A stretch of 64,000 nt of DNA from Ceratopteris richardii (Eukaryota > Streptophyta > Polypodiopsida > Polypodiales > Pteridaceae). Location: contig CM035430.1 of the NCBI GenBank assembly GCA_020310875.1, forward strand, positions 98,384,366 to 98,448,365, read 5' to 3'. The position numbers were made by a program, and so were the translations under genes. Shown here one piece after another: positions 48,534 through 60,647 of the stretch; the first letter of the stretch is position 1, and each line of letters opens with the position of its first letter. A model generated the notes under the pieces. The model did not search any database. It was given only the letters and a program-made list of their open reading frames with translations, and had not been told where the DNA came from.

Positions 48534-48825
48534 TAATGGAGAGTATTAATCTCCAAAAGAACAAGCTACTCTTGTAGTTAGAGAACCTCTATAACAAGAG
48601 TAACTCAAACCTTCACCAATTTTAGAGGATCAATGATCAATTATAAAGATTTTGAAAAATCTGTGAAGGAGATGACTACACAAAAAGTCTCCTACACATA
48701 TCTCTCTCATAAACTTATCAATTGTGTAAAGGTTTTCATAAAACTTTGCACAAGGTGTCGCCTATAGTTTTCACACCTTCTCCAAGTTGAATCACTCCAA
48801 AAGATTCAGTAGATCTTGAGAAATT
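48534..48825 (-). repeat. Antisense fragment of a copia A-type LTR
   Basis: TAATGGAGAGTATTAATCTCC onward aligns along ~290 bases with the inner part of the copia A LTR (9534-9830) in the same plus-strand orientation. It is cut off where the copia B LTR begins. No internal sequence accompanies it. Confidence 0.75.
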
Positions 48826-49044
48826 CTAGTGAAGTTTCGGTGAAATTTTTCAGTGAATCTAGAGTGCAGTCTTATACGTTGAGCGTCAGAAACTTTCCTA
48901 AGCTATTGATTGATTACAGAGGTGTTCTAAATCACACTAGCTTAGTTCTTCTTGGGCGTGGCAAATTCCGCAGGCTTAATAAGGTTCAGCCTTCGTCGCG
49001 TCGACAAGAAGTGGTATCAGGCAGAGCCGAGTAAAACCACATCA
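48826..49044 (+). repeat. Remnant of copia B 5' LTR
   Basis: The last ~219 bp of the LTR, ending CACATCA before the primer site. It aligns with 54526-54743; I see a handful of substitutions and one single-base indel. Confidence 0.85.
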
Positions 49045-49045
49045 G

Positions 49046-49058
49046 TGGTATCAGAGCC
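49046..49058 (+). promoter_or_regulatory. Primer binding site of copia B
   Basis: TGGTATCAGAGCC, one base from the LTR end, for initiator-Met tRNA. Similar sequences recur at 49012, 49077 and 49128. Confidence 0.85.
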
Positions 49059-49376
49059 AAAATATCCACCCTCAATTGGCATCAGAGCCAAGGATAGATC
49101 CAAGAGCAAGGGTGAATCGACTACAAGTGGATATCAGAGCTAGGCGTATCTAATCAGAGCAGGCTAAGACCCAAGAGCCGAAAGATTCTGAAAAGCAGAA
49201 AGGTTCTCAAGGAACAACCGGAAGTGAAGATACAAGAGAAGTCAAAAACTTTCATAAGGAAAGGAGAACGGTGAATAGATCAACAGCAAAAGTTATCAAG
49301 AAGTATTCTGAAGTCATCCTCAAGAGTAAAGGTTTGTGAAAGGTAAAACCCTTAACATCATACTCACTGAAAAATT

Positions 49377-50219
49377 ATGGCAGACCACATTACTATTGAC
49401 AAACTGGACAGAGATAATTATCCCGCATGGGTAATGCGCATGGAAGCCTTACTTATGAGTAAGGACTTAATGATGTATGTGACCGGAGAAGAAAAGAAGC
49501 CGACTTTCGAAGATGATAGTCAACCGGAAAAAGAAGAATTAGAAGCCTTGAAGTTGTGGCAGAAGAAAGATGCAACGGCAAGAGCCTACATCTATAATAC
49601 CGTAATAGACCATCTACTACCGCACATTAGAGGTCTGGAGAAAGCGGAGGACATATGGAGTGCGTTGGAAGATCACTTCCAAAATACTACGAAAGCTAGG
49701 AAGGCTAGCTTATGGTCCGAGTTCACAACGTTCAAAAAGAAGGCGAGTCACAGCATTAGTGACTATGTTACTAAGATGAAGGATCTAGCAGATAGTCTTG
49801 GATCCATAAATGAAGAAGTCGAAGATCACAGATTGATAGCGCAAGTGCTCACAGGTTTGAGAGGAGATGAAAGGTGGAAACCTTTCGTACTTTCAACTGA
49901 ACTTTCTTTAAATCATTTCGTGCCAGATTTAAATCAGTTGCTTGGTTTGATGCTCACATATGAGCAAGACCTGAAAGGAGATGGAGACAAAGGACAAAGT
50001 TCAGCAATGTACATGAAGAACAAGACGAAAGACAAAGGTAAACCAAAAGACGAAGAAGAGTCGAGCTCTCAGGCCTATTACGCAAGAGGTAAAGGCACTG
50101 GCAGAGGAAGAGCAAGAGGTTTTGGAAGAGGAAGAAGTAGCCAGAATACCAACAAGAAGGCCTGCTGGATTTGTGGATTAAGTAATCATCTGGCTCATGA
50201 CTGTTGGCACAATCAATAA
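49377..50219 (+). pseudogene. Copia B gag
   Basis: The ATG at 49377 starts MADHITIDKLDRDNYPAWV. The full gag core is present, including the part missing from copia A (LIAQVLTGLRGDERWKPF). An RG-rich stretch and the knuckle CWICGLSNHLAHDC follow. TAA at 50217-50219 ends the frame directly after the knuckle. The same frame continues with an RG/Q-rich stretch, a second stop (TAG near 50380), and then the protease. Gag packages the RNA in cytoplasmic particles. Confidence 0.85.
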
Positions 50220-50399
50220 GGATCAAATCAGAATCAGAACAATAATAGCAGAACTAGGAGCGGAAGATATCAAAGAGGCAGACAAGGCCAAAGAGGAGGC
50301 TATGGTAGAGGTGGAGCGAGAAGTTGGGGACAGAATCAATCCTACAACACCACCTACAACAACTACGCAAGTGACACGTAGAATGAAAGTCATACATCG

Positions 50400-51203
50400 T
50401 TGATGATGAACTCTATCAGCACATCAGAAAATGAAGACCTAAAGGTATTTTACATTGATTCTGGATGCTCAAATCATTTGTCAGGAAATATAGAACTGAT
50501 GTCAGAACTAGAAAAAGGTAGTTCTAGTCACACTGTTCAAACAGGTGACAGTACGAGACATAGCGTACATTCAATTGGAAAAGTGAAATGCAAGAGTGGA
50601 GCAGATTTGTATGTTCCAACAATACCGAAAAATTTGATCAGTGTGGGACAGATAGTTGAAAAAGGTTTTCAGGTCAGATTTACAAACAAAGGAGTATTTG
50701 TAGAAGATCCCGAGAATGGATATAATCAGATCGTTTCTGGAAAGAAAGAAGGAAGACTCTTTACTTTAAGAGTACAAGGGAACATTGGCCAAGCGTTGCT
50801 CACACATGGAGAAAAGATAATTACAGAACTTGATCTATGGCATAAGAGATTAGGTCATTTCAATGAAAAAGGAATTAAAGCTATGATAGCAAATCAGTCT
50901 GTACTAGGATTACCGAACATACAGAATCAACATATGATTCATAAGTGCGAAGCATGTCAGATGGGAAAAGCCCACAGGTTACCTTTCCAGAAGAAAGGAT
51001 TCAAACATGATGGAGTACTCGAGCTTATTCATACAGATGTATGGGGGCCAACGAAAGAAGGATCAATCAGCGGATCGAGGTACTATGTCTTATTCATTGA
51101 TGATGCAACAAGGTGGATAACTCTTTATGTTTTGAAAGAGAAATCAGAAGTGTTTGGAGCTTTCCCGCACTTTCATGCATATGCTGAAAGACTCACTGGA
51201 TGA
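50400..51203 (+). pseudogene. Copia B protease and first part of integrase
   Basis: Same frame as gag. The protease motif FYIDSGCSNHLSGN starts near 50449. The zinc-binding pre-integrase domain (LWHKRLGHFN, CEACQMGKAH) is at about 50835-50980. The core begins with HTDVWGP (~51029). TGA at 51201-51203 interrupts just after RLTG, and the same frame continues with the second Asp (RSDGGGEY). Compared with copia A, a few residues are missing between the CKSGADL segment and YVPTIPKN. Confidence 0.85.
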
Positions 51204-52028
51204 AAACTTGAAAGACTGAGGTCTGATGGAGGGGGAGAATACTTCTCCCGAGAATTCAATGACTATCTTTGGAACGCAGGTATTAAGAGAGAAATAACCT
51301 GCAGATATACACCACAACAAAATGGAGTAGCAGAAAGAAGGAACCAAGTTCTAGTTGAATTTGCACGAGCTATGCTAAACGAAAAAGATTGTCCAAATTA
51401 TCTTTGGGCTGAAGCTGTAAACACAGCTACATACTTGGTAAACAGATTATCATGTACAGCATTAGAAGGAATGAATCCTTATGAAGCCTGGTGGGGAAAG
51501 AAGCCAACACTTGATCATTGCAAAGTGTTTGGATCAGTAGCGTATGCTTATGTACCATCACAACTGAGACATAAGCTTGAACCGAAAGCAGAGAAATATG
51601 TGTTCGTCGGATATGATGAAAAACAGATGGGTTATAGGTTATGGAGTCCTCTAACGAAACAGTTTATTGTTTCTAGAGATGTTACTTTTGATGAACAGAA
51701 AAACTGGTATGCAGATCAAAGTCATACGACTGAAGAAATTGAAGAAGAGGTAAGAAGGAAAGAGAAAGGAAAATCAATTGTGCAGGTGAACAGAGATGAA
51801 GATCATATGTGGGCAAGTATGTCCAGGATCAGATCAGGTATGAGAAATGAAGATGAAGAAGTGTATTCAGACACTTATGAAGAACCAAGAAGGTCAAGCA
51901 GGACTAGAAGACAACCAGAAAGGTATTCATATGATACCTCATACATAACTCAGAAAGATTACACATATATAGTCAAAGATGATGAAGAACCACAGAGCTA
52001 TGATGAAGCTAAAGGCAAGAAGCAATGA
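51204..52028 (+). pseudogene. Copia B rest of integrase and linker to RT
   Basis: Continues in frame after the TGA at 51201. It contains SDGGGEYFSREF with the second catalytic Asp, then YTPQQNGVAERRN with the Glu (~51330), then the integrase C-terminal region (GMNPYEAWWGKKP, KVFGSVAYAY, KYVFVGYDEKQMGYRLW). The stop at 52026-52028 coincides with a frameshift of one base; the RT frame begins in another phase at 52025. Confidence 0.85.
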
Positions 52029-53569
52029 AAGAAGAAATCAGCGCACTGGAGGAGAACAAGACATGGGAACTTGTTCCGAAACCAAATGGTAAGAAAGTAA
52101 TCGGAAATAAATGGGTTTTCAAAGTAAAGAAATTTGCAGATGGAAGGATAGCCAGACACAAAGCAAGGCTGGTGGTCAAAGGCTATGCCCAGACGCATGG
52201 CATAGATTATGATGAGATGTTTAGTCCGGTGGCAAGAATGTCAACCATAAGGACAGTAATTGCTGTAGCTACATCGAAAGGATGGAAGCTAAGTCAGCTA
52301 GATATAAAGAACGCATTTCTGAATGGATACATTTCTGATGAAGTGTACATGGAACAACCTGAAGGGTTCGAAAGTTTCAGATACCCAAACTTTGTCTGCA
52401 AATTAAGAAAAGCACTTTATGGACTGAAGCAAGCTCCAAGAGCTTGGAATTACAAACTTGTGAAATATCTGAATGAACTTGGATACCAAAGTTCGAAGGC
52501 AGACGCAAGTCTACTCATAAAGAGAACAGAAGAAGGTATGATCTACATTTGTATTTATGTAGACGACTTAATAATCACAGGAACCTCAGATGAAGGGATT
52601 ACAGAAGTAAAGAAACTGCTCGAAAGAGAGTTCAAGATCAGTGACCTAGGGAAGTTATCATATTTCTTAGGAAGGGAAATCACATACACAGATCATGGTG
52701 TATATGTTTCACAAGAAAGGTATCTCCTAAACTTACTAAAAAAGTTTAATATGGAGAATTGTAGAGAAGCTTCAACACCGCTTGAAGTAAATCATAAACT
52801 CAGCAGATACAGTGGTGCAGAGTTTAAAGATATGAAGAGATATCAGTCATTAGTAGGAAGTTTAATTTATGCTACGCTAACGAGACCAGATCTTAGTTAT
52901 GCAGTGGGAGTTCTCTCACAATTCATGCATTGTCCGACAGATCAACATTGGGTTGCAGGACAAAGAGTTCTTAGATACGTCAAAAGAACTATAAAAGAAG
53001 GGTTATATTATCCTTTTACATCAGATATAAAGCTGAAAGCATACAGTGACTCAGACTGGGCTGGAAGTCAAGATGACAGAAGATCAACGCACGGGTATAT
53101 GATATACCTAGGAGATAAGCTGGTAAGCTGGTGTTCAAAGAAGCAACACACAGTAGCGTTATTGTCAACAGAAGTCGAATACAAAGGACTGGTAGAAGCA
53201 GCTAAAGAAATAATATGGATGCAGACCTTGTTCAAGAGCATGGGTATTGATCAAGGTGTACCTATCATACATGGAGATAATATGAGCTCGTTGTATCTTG
53301 TAGCAAACCCAGTATTTCATGCAAGAACAAATCACATAGAGATTCAGTATCATTTCCTGAGGGAAAAGGTAATGGAGAAAGATATAGAAATAGTATACAC
53401 TCCGGCAAAAGATTAGATTGCAGACATTTTGACAAAGAGCTTGGATGGAACGAAGACAAACAGATTCAAAGAGATGGCAGGTATAAAAGAAAGAAAGATA
53501 TATGAAAGACCAAAAGATGTCAAATTAGTGATTGAGCGGGAGATGTTGAAGAAACACTCACGAATTTGA
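52025..53569 (+). pseudogene. Copia B reverse transcriptase and RNase H
   Basis: RT starts near EENKTWELVPKPNGKK and contains QLDIKNAFLNGYI, the palm motif YVDDLIITG (~52556), and ALYGLKQAPRAW. RNase H shows YSDSDWAGSQDDRRS and HVEIQ-like NHIEIQYHFLREK. TAG at 53414-53416 interrupts before IADILTKSL, a position where related elements have Gln. The frame then runs to 53569, about 25 bases into the 3' LTR. The rest of the domain is intact, so decay is recent. Confidence 0.85.
53534..53543 (+). promoter_or_regulatory. Polypurine tract of copia B
   Basis: GAGCGGGAGA directly precedes the TGTTGAAG start of the 3' LTR. It is also translated as the end of pol. Confidence 0.75.
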
Positions 53570-54743
53570 CAAACAGACAGGCATAAAAGAAAAAAAGAAA
53601 AAGAGAAGCAGAATCAAGAAAATCAAAAGCCTTAGTGGAGGGACAAATCCACGACCGTTATGTACAGTACAGAATCTTCCACGATCAGAGTTCGTTACAC
53701 CAAATCAAATTGTACATAGAGAGAACGTGCATAGGAATAATAGAAGGGGAAGTGCGAACAAGAACGTGCGTGAGAAGAGCGCGCAGTATAAATAAGAGCA
53801 CAAATAGAAGAAGAAAGAGAGAGGGAGAGACAGAGAGAGAGCTTTTAGTTATGGTTAGAAGAAGACGCCAGAGATCGCGTATGTAGAAGAAGACGCCAGA
53901 GATTGCGTATGTAAAGATGAATAACAGAAACCTGAAATGTCAGGTATTCATCTGAGAGAGATGGTAGGAAGGAACTACTCACTGTAGGAGAGTTTCTGTA
54001 GCTTGAGCAAGAAGAGGCCAAGCCTGTTTGTACACATCTTCTCTAATAGAAAACACATGTTCATGTGGAAATTCGCGTGCACTGTTCGTATGTGAAGAAA
54101 CCGAAGTATTGTCATACTACGGTTAAAGATAGTTAACAATTAAAGTTTTCACAGTAAACGTATTTTTGGTCAGTTACAGTTTCTCAGTAAACGAGTAATT
54201 TCCGGTAGAAGAACGAAGTAGATCTTGCAGAGTAATGAGAATTTTTGTATGAGAGATAGCTCATTCTGTAGCTAGACATCTCTACTTTCAGTTGATCAAA
54301 GGTTTCGGTGGAAAAGATATCTACACACAGTACAAAGCCTGACCGGAAAGAGGTTTTCTGAACTAGTGGAGTTTTTCCTTAAACTTCAAGAAGAGTTCAG
54401 TAAGTTAAGGAAGTTCACGCATCACTCCCTTACTTCATAAACATTCACTTGAAGTAATTGTAAACAGAGTTGAAGTTCATTCCGGTACAATTCCGGTACG
54501 ATCACGGTGTCAGTCCAGTGGCAGTCTGGTGAAGTTTTGGTGAAATTTTCAGTGAATCTAGAGCGCAGTCTTATACGTTGAGCGTCAGAAACTTTGCTAA
54601 GCTATTGATTGATTACAGAGGTGTTCTAAATCACACTAGCTTAGTTCTTCTTGGGCGTGGTGAATTCCGCAGGCTTAATAAGGTTCAGCCTTCGTCGCGT
54701 CGACAAGAAGTGGTATCAGGCAGAGCCGAGTAAAACCACATCA
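53544..54743 (+). repeat. 3' LTR of copia B (1200 bp)
   Basis: TGTTGAAGAAACACTC to CACATCA. A TATAAATAAG promoter motif is near 53787-53797. The right end is defined by identity with 49044; the left end by the polypurine tract and TG. Confidence 0.8.
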
Positions 54744-55400
54744 CCCTATACGTAAAGATGAGATGTCATTGAAACCTATGATGGGTGGACGTGCATTCTC
54801 TAAGTGGGGAATAGACTTTGTAGGTCCTATTAATCCCCCAGCTAAGGTTTCCCATGCTGAATACATTATTGTGGCCACTAACTATCTAACGAAATGGGTA
54901 GAAGTAAAAGCTACCACAAAGAAGGACGCCTAGACAACAACTAAGTTGTTATTCAAGAATGTGTTCACCAGATACGGGCTGCCAATAGAGCTCGTAAGTG
55001 ATAGAGGCACGCACTTCTTGAATGAAGTCATAGAAAACCTTCTCCAAGAATTCTTGGTGATACATAAGAAGTCTGCCCCCTATCATCCAAAAGCTAATGG
55101 ACAGGCTGAGAGCACAAATAAGATTCTATGCAATGTATTGACAAAATTGTTTAATAATAAACACTCTGATTGGGAAAAACAGCTACACCATGCTGTTTGG
55201 GCATACAGAGTTGCCTATAAAACGATACTCCAAGCCAGACCCTTCTAGATGGTGTTCGGCCAAAATGCAGTGCTATCATTAGACTTTCTGATACCTACAT
55301 TGAAGGTAGCACAAGAGCATGATTGGACAGGCCATGAGCTCTCCTCTAGATTCAGCGATCTTGAATGATTAGGTGAAACATGATTGAGAGCTGCAGCGGG
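54744..55400 (+). pseudogene. G3 integrase remnant
   Basis: Starts at the segment matching [16 protein letters not shown] of G1. It keeps [26 protein letters not shown] and ANGQAEST, hence all three catalytic positions, but has stops near 54931, 55246, 55366 and 55379. The H2C2 modules would lie left of the copia boundary and are absent. Confidence 0.8.
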
Positions 55401-55405
55401 AATTT

Positions 55406-56995
55406 ATGCAGCCAAGGAAGAAGAGACAAAAAGCATATTTTGACACAGATGTGAAGGATAAGGGCTTGAAAGCAGGAGACCTAGTCCTAGTCTACACCTT
55501 GAAGCAACATGCACGAAAATTAGAGAAGAGAGGCTATGGACCAATGATTATCAATAGGATCCCCACAAGTGGACCAGTTCAACTAGCCACTCTTGAAGGC
55601 AATATTCTACCAAGTTACATAAGCAGATGTAGAGTCAAGTTATATCAGGCTCCCCTCACGGAGGAGATGTTAAATCGACTCAATACTGCAAAGAAATGTA
55701 AAGAAGAGGAAAAGCGAATTAGAGAAGAAGCACCGAAAGAAGCTTTAGAACGCATTCGACGAATGAAATTGAGAAGACAAGGTAGTGATCAGCATATGCT
55801 TGACACTCAAGAAGCTCTAGGCTATCACATGGCCATGTGCGAGGTTTCAGGTGAACGTTCCCATAGGATAGTCGATCGGAGACCTTTTATGACCCTAGAG
55901 GTAGGACAAGGAGAGAGTGCAAGGACCGTGAGAGCTTTAATTGACTCAAGAGCAGCCACTAGTGCAGTTCAACTTTCTTACTGCCAAGAATTGCAATTGA
56001 AGGTCAATCCTATAGAGGCATATCTCATAGGGTTGGGAGGCGTGGAAACCCCTTGCATGGGTGAGGTGGAACTGCCCCTCTACATTCGAGAGGTTCTAAT
56101 GGCAGTAAAAGTGCTAGTATGTGAAGATGAGGATCTTACCGAACCTCTTGTCTTCGACCAAGACTGGATCTATGATCATGCAGTCAACCTCAACCTTAGA
56201 AGTGGACTTCTTCAGGCTTGAGTAGGCCAAAACCGCATCATGATTGAGTTAGGAAATCAAGCACTTAGGCCACTAGAAAAGGCACCAAATCTTGGTACCT
56301 CCAAGAACCCACATGAAGATAACGATGCTATTCTTGTCCAAAGTTCTATGGTGCATAAGATTGTCACTCTTGACAAAGGTGCAGAAGTCAAAGAGGAGTT
56401 CCCTTCTTTTCCAATGAGGATTCGAGGAAAGAAAGCCGGGCAACACAGGACACAAGGGAGGCTGATGATCAAGAAGCATGAGCACCAACCTGCACAATAT
56501 AGAGTACCTCGTGGCATGAAGCAGATCTAGGTATGCAAGGGTGAACAACCCTTAGCTTTGGAGACAGGATCCCAAAGATGCACCAAACGAGCTATAGTGT
56601 CGAGGATTACAACGACGGAGCATCCTAGGCATCAATCTAGACAAACCATTTCTATTTGGGTTCCAAGGTGGTCAATGAAGGCTATCCAAAATGCTAGACA
56701 GATATGGGTGCCCAGGCCCTGCTTACGAGCTCAAATAGCTTCATCTCCATTCACAAGATCAAATCAACACCCACAAGCACCCTTGGCACAAATGCTAGGG
56801 CAAACATCTACTCTCCACACCACTACATCTTTGGTCACACCTAGGAATGTCGGGAAATGGGTACCCAAAAGGTCCCAAATCCAACACAATCCAGTCCACA
56901 AACCTTTACATGTCATCACCACTAAAAGCTACGATTCTACCATCAAAGTTTGGAGACTTAAATCACGTATCAAACTGCCTGACCCAATTTTGTAA
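55406..56995 (+). pseudogene. G3 integrase C-terminus, second protease and W-V-P-K tail
   Basis: The conserved segment DLVLVYTLKQHARKLEKRGYG is followed by a Lys/Glu-rich helix and the second retropepsin-like domain (55900-56215). Its active-site triplet reads DSR instead of DSG, while FDQDWIYDH replaces LGQDW. The tail carries ISIWVPR, RQIWVPR and GKWVPK at 56650-56870. Stops near 56220 and 56528 break it up. Confidence 0.75.
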
Positions 56996-56999
56996 ATGA

Positions 57000-57370
57000 G
57001 TCCCCTCTAATGTAGGTGCATTCTGAGTACATTGCACATCCAAAGTATGCATCTACGATGATCATTAACCTACTAACCAACATTCTCACACATCACAAAC
57101 ACTCCACCCACTAACCTCTAACCACTTGAAATGTCATGTTAGTATTGTGGAGGAAACACCATAACATCCTGTTTCCTATGCAATGCTAATGTGCCTCTCT
57201 TCTTCTAGCAGATAAGCATCAACAGCTATAAGCAGTCTCATGGCAAAAACAGCAGGCTCGAGCTCACAGGCAGGAGTAAGTACTGCACGGATTAATGTGG
57301 ACAGTCTACCTATTGATGTGCCACCAACTGAACGACATGTAGAACTGTAACACCTCCAGCAAATACCTGT
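57000..57370 (+). other. G3 spacer between pol and third ORF
   Basis: Contains TGCGAGTACAT-like AT-rich sequence and the likely position of the splice acceptor seen in G1 and G4. Here the block is too decayed to place. No coding frame is recognised. Confidence 0.4.
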
Positions 57371-58660
57371 ACGGAATCCTCCCACAGGAATAACAGAGAG
57401 AGTCCATGCAAATTCTCATTGGTTCAATGGCATGTGAGGGCCCTTGGGAGAGGCCAAGTATATCTGGGAATCCAAGTGTGAGTATGACAAGTCATGGGTC
57501 CAATTCCAGTTCTTTTCAAAGGAGTTTGAGACTCTCTAGAACACACAAGATCTGCAGACCATATGGTAGCGTGCAGGGTTGGCCGAGTACTTTGCAGCAC
57601 CCTTACCCAAACCAGATCTCCTACGATGTTACTACTTGGTCTCAACATTACAAGCGAATGAAGAAAAAGATAAACCAGGAAAATTTTTCCTTCCTTCTTT
57701 ATTGGGCAACAATGAGTTGAAAAGGTTCGAACTCACATTGGAATTGGTGAGTTCTACTTTGAATATGCATGGCACGCATGTACCCTCTGAGAAGGATGCT
57801 CTCATTCCCACTAACATGAAGAACCGGAAGCTACAAAAGTTGAAAGACATGGAGGCAGTCACACCAAATGTGTCCATCCCTCTGCGTATGTGCATGTAAC
57901 ATTTTGCGTTTCCTAGGCACGATCGATTCACGCAACCCCACAAACGAATATGGTTCGCTCTTTACTTGGCAGAGAGACAGGTGCATTACCGATTAAGCTT
58001 CCTGTATGGATCATGGAGCAGTTGTATGAAGCAAATAAAATGTCATCTAGAAAGCTAGTGGTCAATGGTTGTTGTGCAATCACGCACATCATCTACAAGT
58101 GCTTAGCATACAATGTACCCATTGAACGTGCTTTAACATGGTCACAGTTATAGATGTTTAAAAGACTCAAAATGGCCACACATCAATCCAAGCGCATGAG
58201 GGGCTCAATTCCTTGTGTCAAGACACGAGATGTTCTCACGACTCTGGAAGTCTCTCCACGAGGGATTGCCACCGTGCGTCCCTTTACCATTCGCATACCT
58301 AGATCTGGATCTGAAGGCACATCATAAGCTGCCCCATTGGCTCCTCATGTCCCTCCTGAATTTGAAATTCCTACGACTCGAGATGTTTAAGGGATGAACA
58401 CCTTTGACTTCAAATCATTCTTGCAGAATACCCAACTCTTTGATGTAGAATTCTTTTCGAACATAGAAGACAAGGCACCTCTTCCCAAAGACGGAGGAAA
58501 TCCACAGACAGTCGTCATGTACATTGGGATGATGATCAACAGAGAACTTTATCTCAACAACTAGAACACAGAGAAGGTGAAGAAGAGGAAGATGAAGAAG
58601 CAGAAGCAGAAGAAACCACCGGAACCCTAGCATATACAGCAGAACTTTGAAGGTTGTATC
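57371..58660 (+). pseudogene. G3 third ORF remnant: N-terminal domain
   Basis: Broken frames match the N-terminal domain of the G1 third ORF. Examples are ANSHWFNGM (57410), LAEYFAAPLPKPDLLRCYYLVSTL (57580-57650, shown here as separate pieces in the alignment), NMHGTHVPSEKDALIP (57760) and KRIWFALYLA (57945). Stops and frameshifts occur about every 100-200 bases. It cannot be translated as a whole. Confidence 0.7.
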
Positions 58661-59750
58661 AAATCATGGAACGAGTGCGGTCGCAACAACTGCTCACCAC
58701 ACAGAGAAGTAGGGTGCTCATGGCTAAGCTATTGGAAGAAGCTAGAGTTGATTTTGAATATAGCGAAGGCCTGCTATTGGTGGTAGAAATGTATGGGGTA
58801 GTGGAGGCAATTCGATCAGTGATCTAGAGGCCTCCTGTTCAATATGACACGCGAAGATTTCAAACATGACCATGGTTTGGCAAAACCATCCAGATTCCCA
58901 TTACTATAGTGGAAGGACCTATTATTACATCTGAATCCATTGAGGCAACCTCCCAAGCAACTGTAAATTCCAGCCAAGAGCACCCAGTCACCCATGATGA
59001 ATCAATCGATCCACTACCACCCACACCCCCACCATCACCTCCTAGAATAGAAGCCGTGGACATCACCTCGACTACTCACCCCACAAAGCAAGCCTTCATC
59101 TTCCATAGTCCAACCTCTAGTTCCACCTTGTTTTCGCCTTTTGAAAACCCTTTATATAATACCACCACCATCATAACAGAATCCTCCATAGAGCATGCCA
59201 TAGGACAACTAGCCCCCACACCCTTAGTCATAGGCCATCCCGACACTAGATCCATATTCTTTGGATTCCCTGCCACCATGTCCCCTTTCATGGCCTTCCC
59301 CCCTCCAGGTTCTCACTTCCCACCCCCCATACCACCAATCCTTCAACCTGCCCATGACTACTTTTGTAGAATGTTTCAAGTCACCACCCAACCCTCCTCA
59401 TCAATCCCATCCCCACCATCCACACAACACTTATTCACCACTCTCACACACACACACCACCTACCATTCTGGTATACATGGTACACACTACACTCACATC
59501 CACCCCTGAGCGTATGGGCATTTCACCACCAACGGCACCTCCATCTCCCCCCACACTCCCACCTTCTCCCATTCCCCCTCCACCAATTTCACCCTCACAC
59601 ACATCTCCTGTAGACACAAAATTCACACTTCCCATTCCCCAGTTCCCTTCCCTTGCATCTTCCATTGTACAAACCACACCTTCATCTATAGGTAATGCAT
59701 TTGACACCATGTTTGCGTGTATGTCATAGTTAAGGACAGAATACAATCAG
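58661..59750 (+). pseudogene. G3 third ORF remnant: Pro/Thr-rich linker
   Basis: A low-complexity C-rich stretch encodes Pro, Thr, Ser and His in more than one frame (58909-59613 and 59478-59729). It corresponds to the disordered linker of the G1 protein. The end, AFDTMFACMS at ~59695, marks the start of the coiled coil, where TAG replaces a sense codon. Confidence 0.7.
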
Positions 59751-60647
59751 TTGCACGCACATAACCAAAGGTTACAAGAACACTCTGAAGCATTACAACA
59801 ACGCCTCGATACACTGGAAGAGGACAGAGCCAGCCTCCAAACTCAATTTCAAACCTTAGAAGAGGTTCATGGCATGTTGGAGACACAATTTCATAATGTA
59901 GATCAAGAAGCGATCCAAGGGTTGGAAAGCCATTTGCAAATACAACTAGAAAGAAATTCCAAACTCCAGCACAATATGGCACTCCTCAAACAACACCTTG
60001 CAGCGGCACACGAGGAAAATAGACGTCTTCAATTACAGAACCAAGAAAACTTAGAGGCAGCCATTGAAAGCACACCCGAGGCACCCATTAGTCCCTCCAA
60101 ATTTCAAGTTGTGACCCTAGAGAGCATCAAAATCATTCTGGAATACTATGCCACCTTACTCGAGGCACATGACCAGTTATCAGAAGAACTGGGTCAATTG
60201 AAGCAGAAAAGACAAAAAGAAATGACAGTAGGTCTCCAAGCCACTGCCTCAACCACTTCACTTGTCACTGACTTGGAGGCCCTACAAGATCTCCAAAAAC
60301 AAGTCACAGAATTGCAGGCACATCTACTACAATGCGAAAGACCACCATCCCCACCTGAAGCGCCCACAGATGAAGAGACAGTCTCCATTCCTATGGAACA
60401 AACGTTTGAAGAGGAATATGATCCGCAACCCTTCCCAGGAGGACAACAAACGGAAGAAGGTCAGGATACTTTTGAAGCACCACGACCCCCATGGCTACGA
60501 CAAGTGGAAGAAACGGGGATTTCTCATGAAGAGTGCACAATAGTGCAAAATCAAGCCATGAGAGTCATAGAAGAAACTGTGTTACAATCCGATTACTTCA
60601 AGAACTTGTCATCTAGATGCCTTATCCTCTCATCAGAACTCCAATAG
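59751..60647 (+). pseudogene. G3 third ORF remnant: coiled coil
   Basis: 298 codons remain open. The heptad-rich region includes LQLQNQENLEAAIEST and LLKQHLAAAHEENRRL, aligned with RRHLAAAKEENQRL in G1. Acidic EEEYDPQPFPGG and WLRQVEETGISHEE follow. The frame ends at TAG at 60645. Confidence 0.75.

Larger units (their letters stand above)
48826..54743 (+). mobile_element. Ty1/copia element B with truncated 5' LTR
   Basis: Order: remnant of the 5' LTR (48826-49044), primer site, leader, gag, protease, integrase, RT, RNase H, polypurine tract, full 1200-bp 3' LTR (53544-54743). The 5' LTR keeps only the last ~219 bp, which match 54526-54743 with few differences. The coding region has at least four in-frame stops and one frameshift. 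No target duplication can be checked on the left. Confidence 0.9.
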
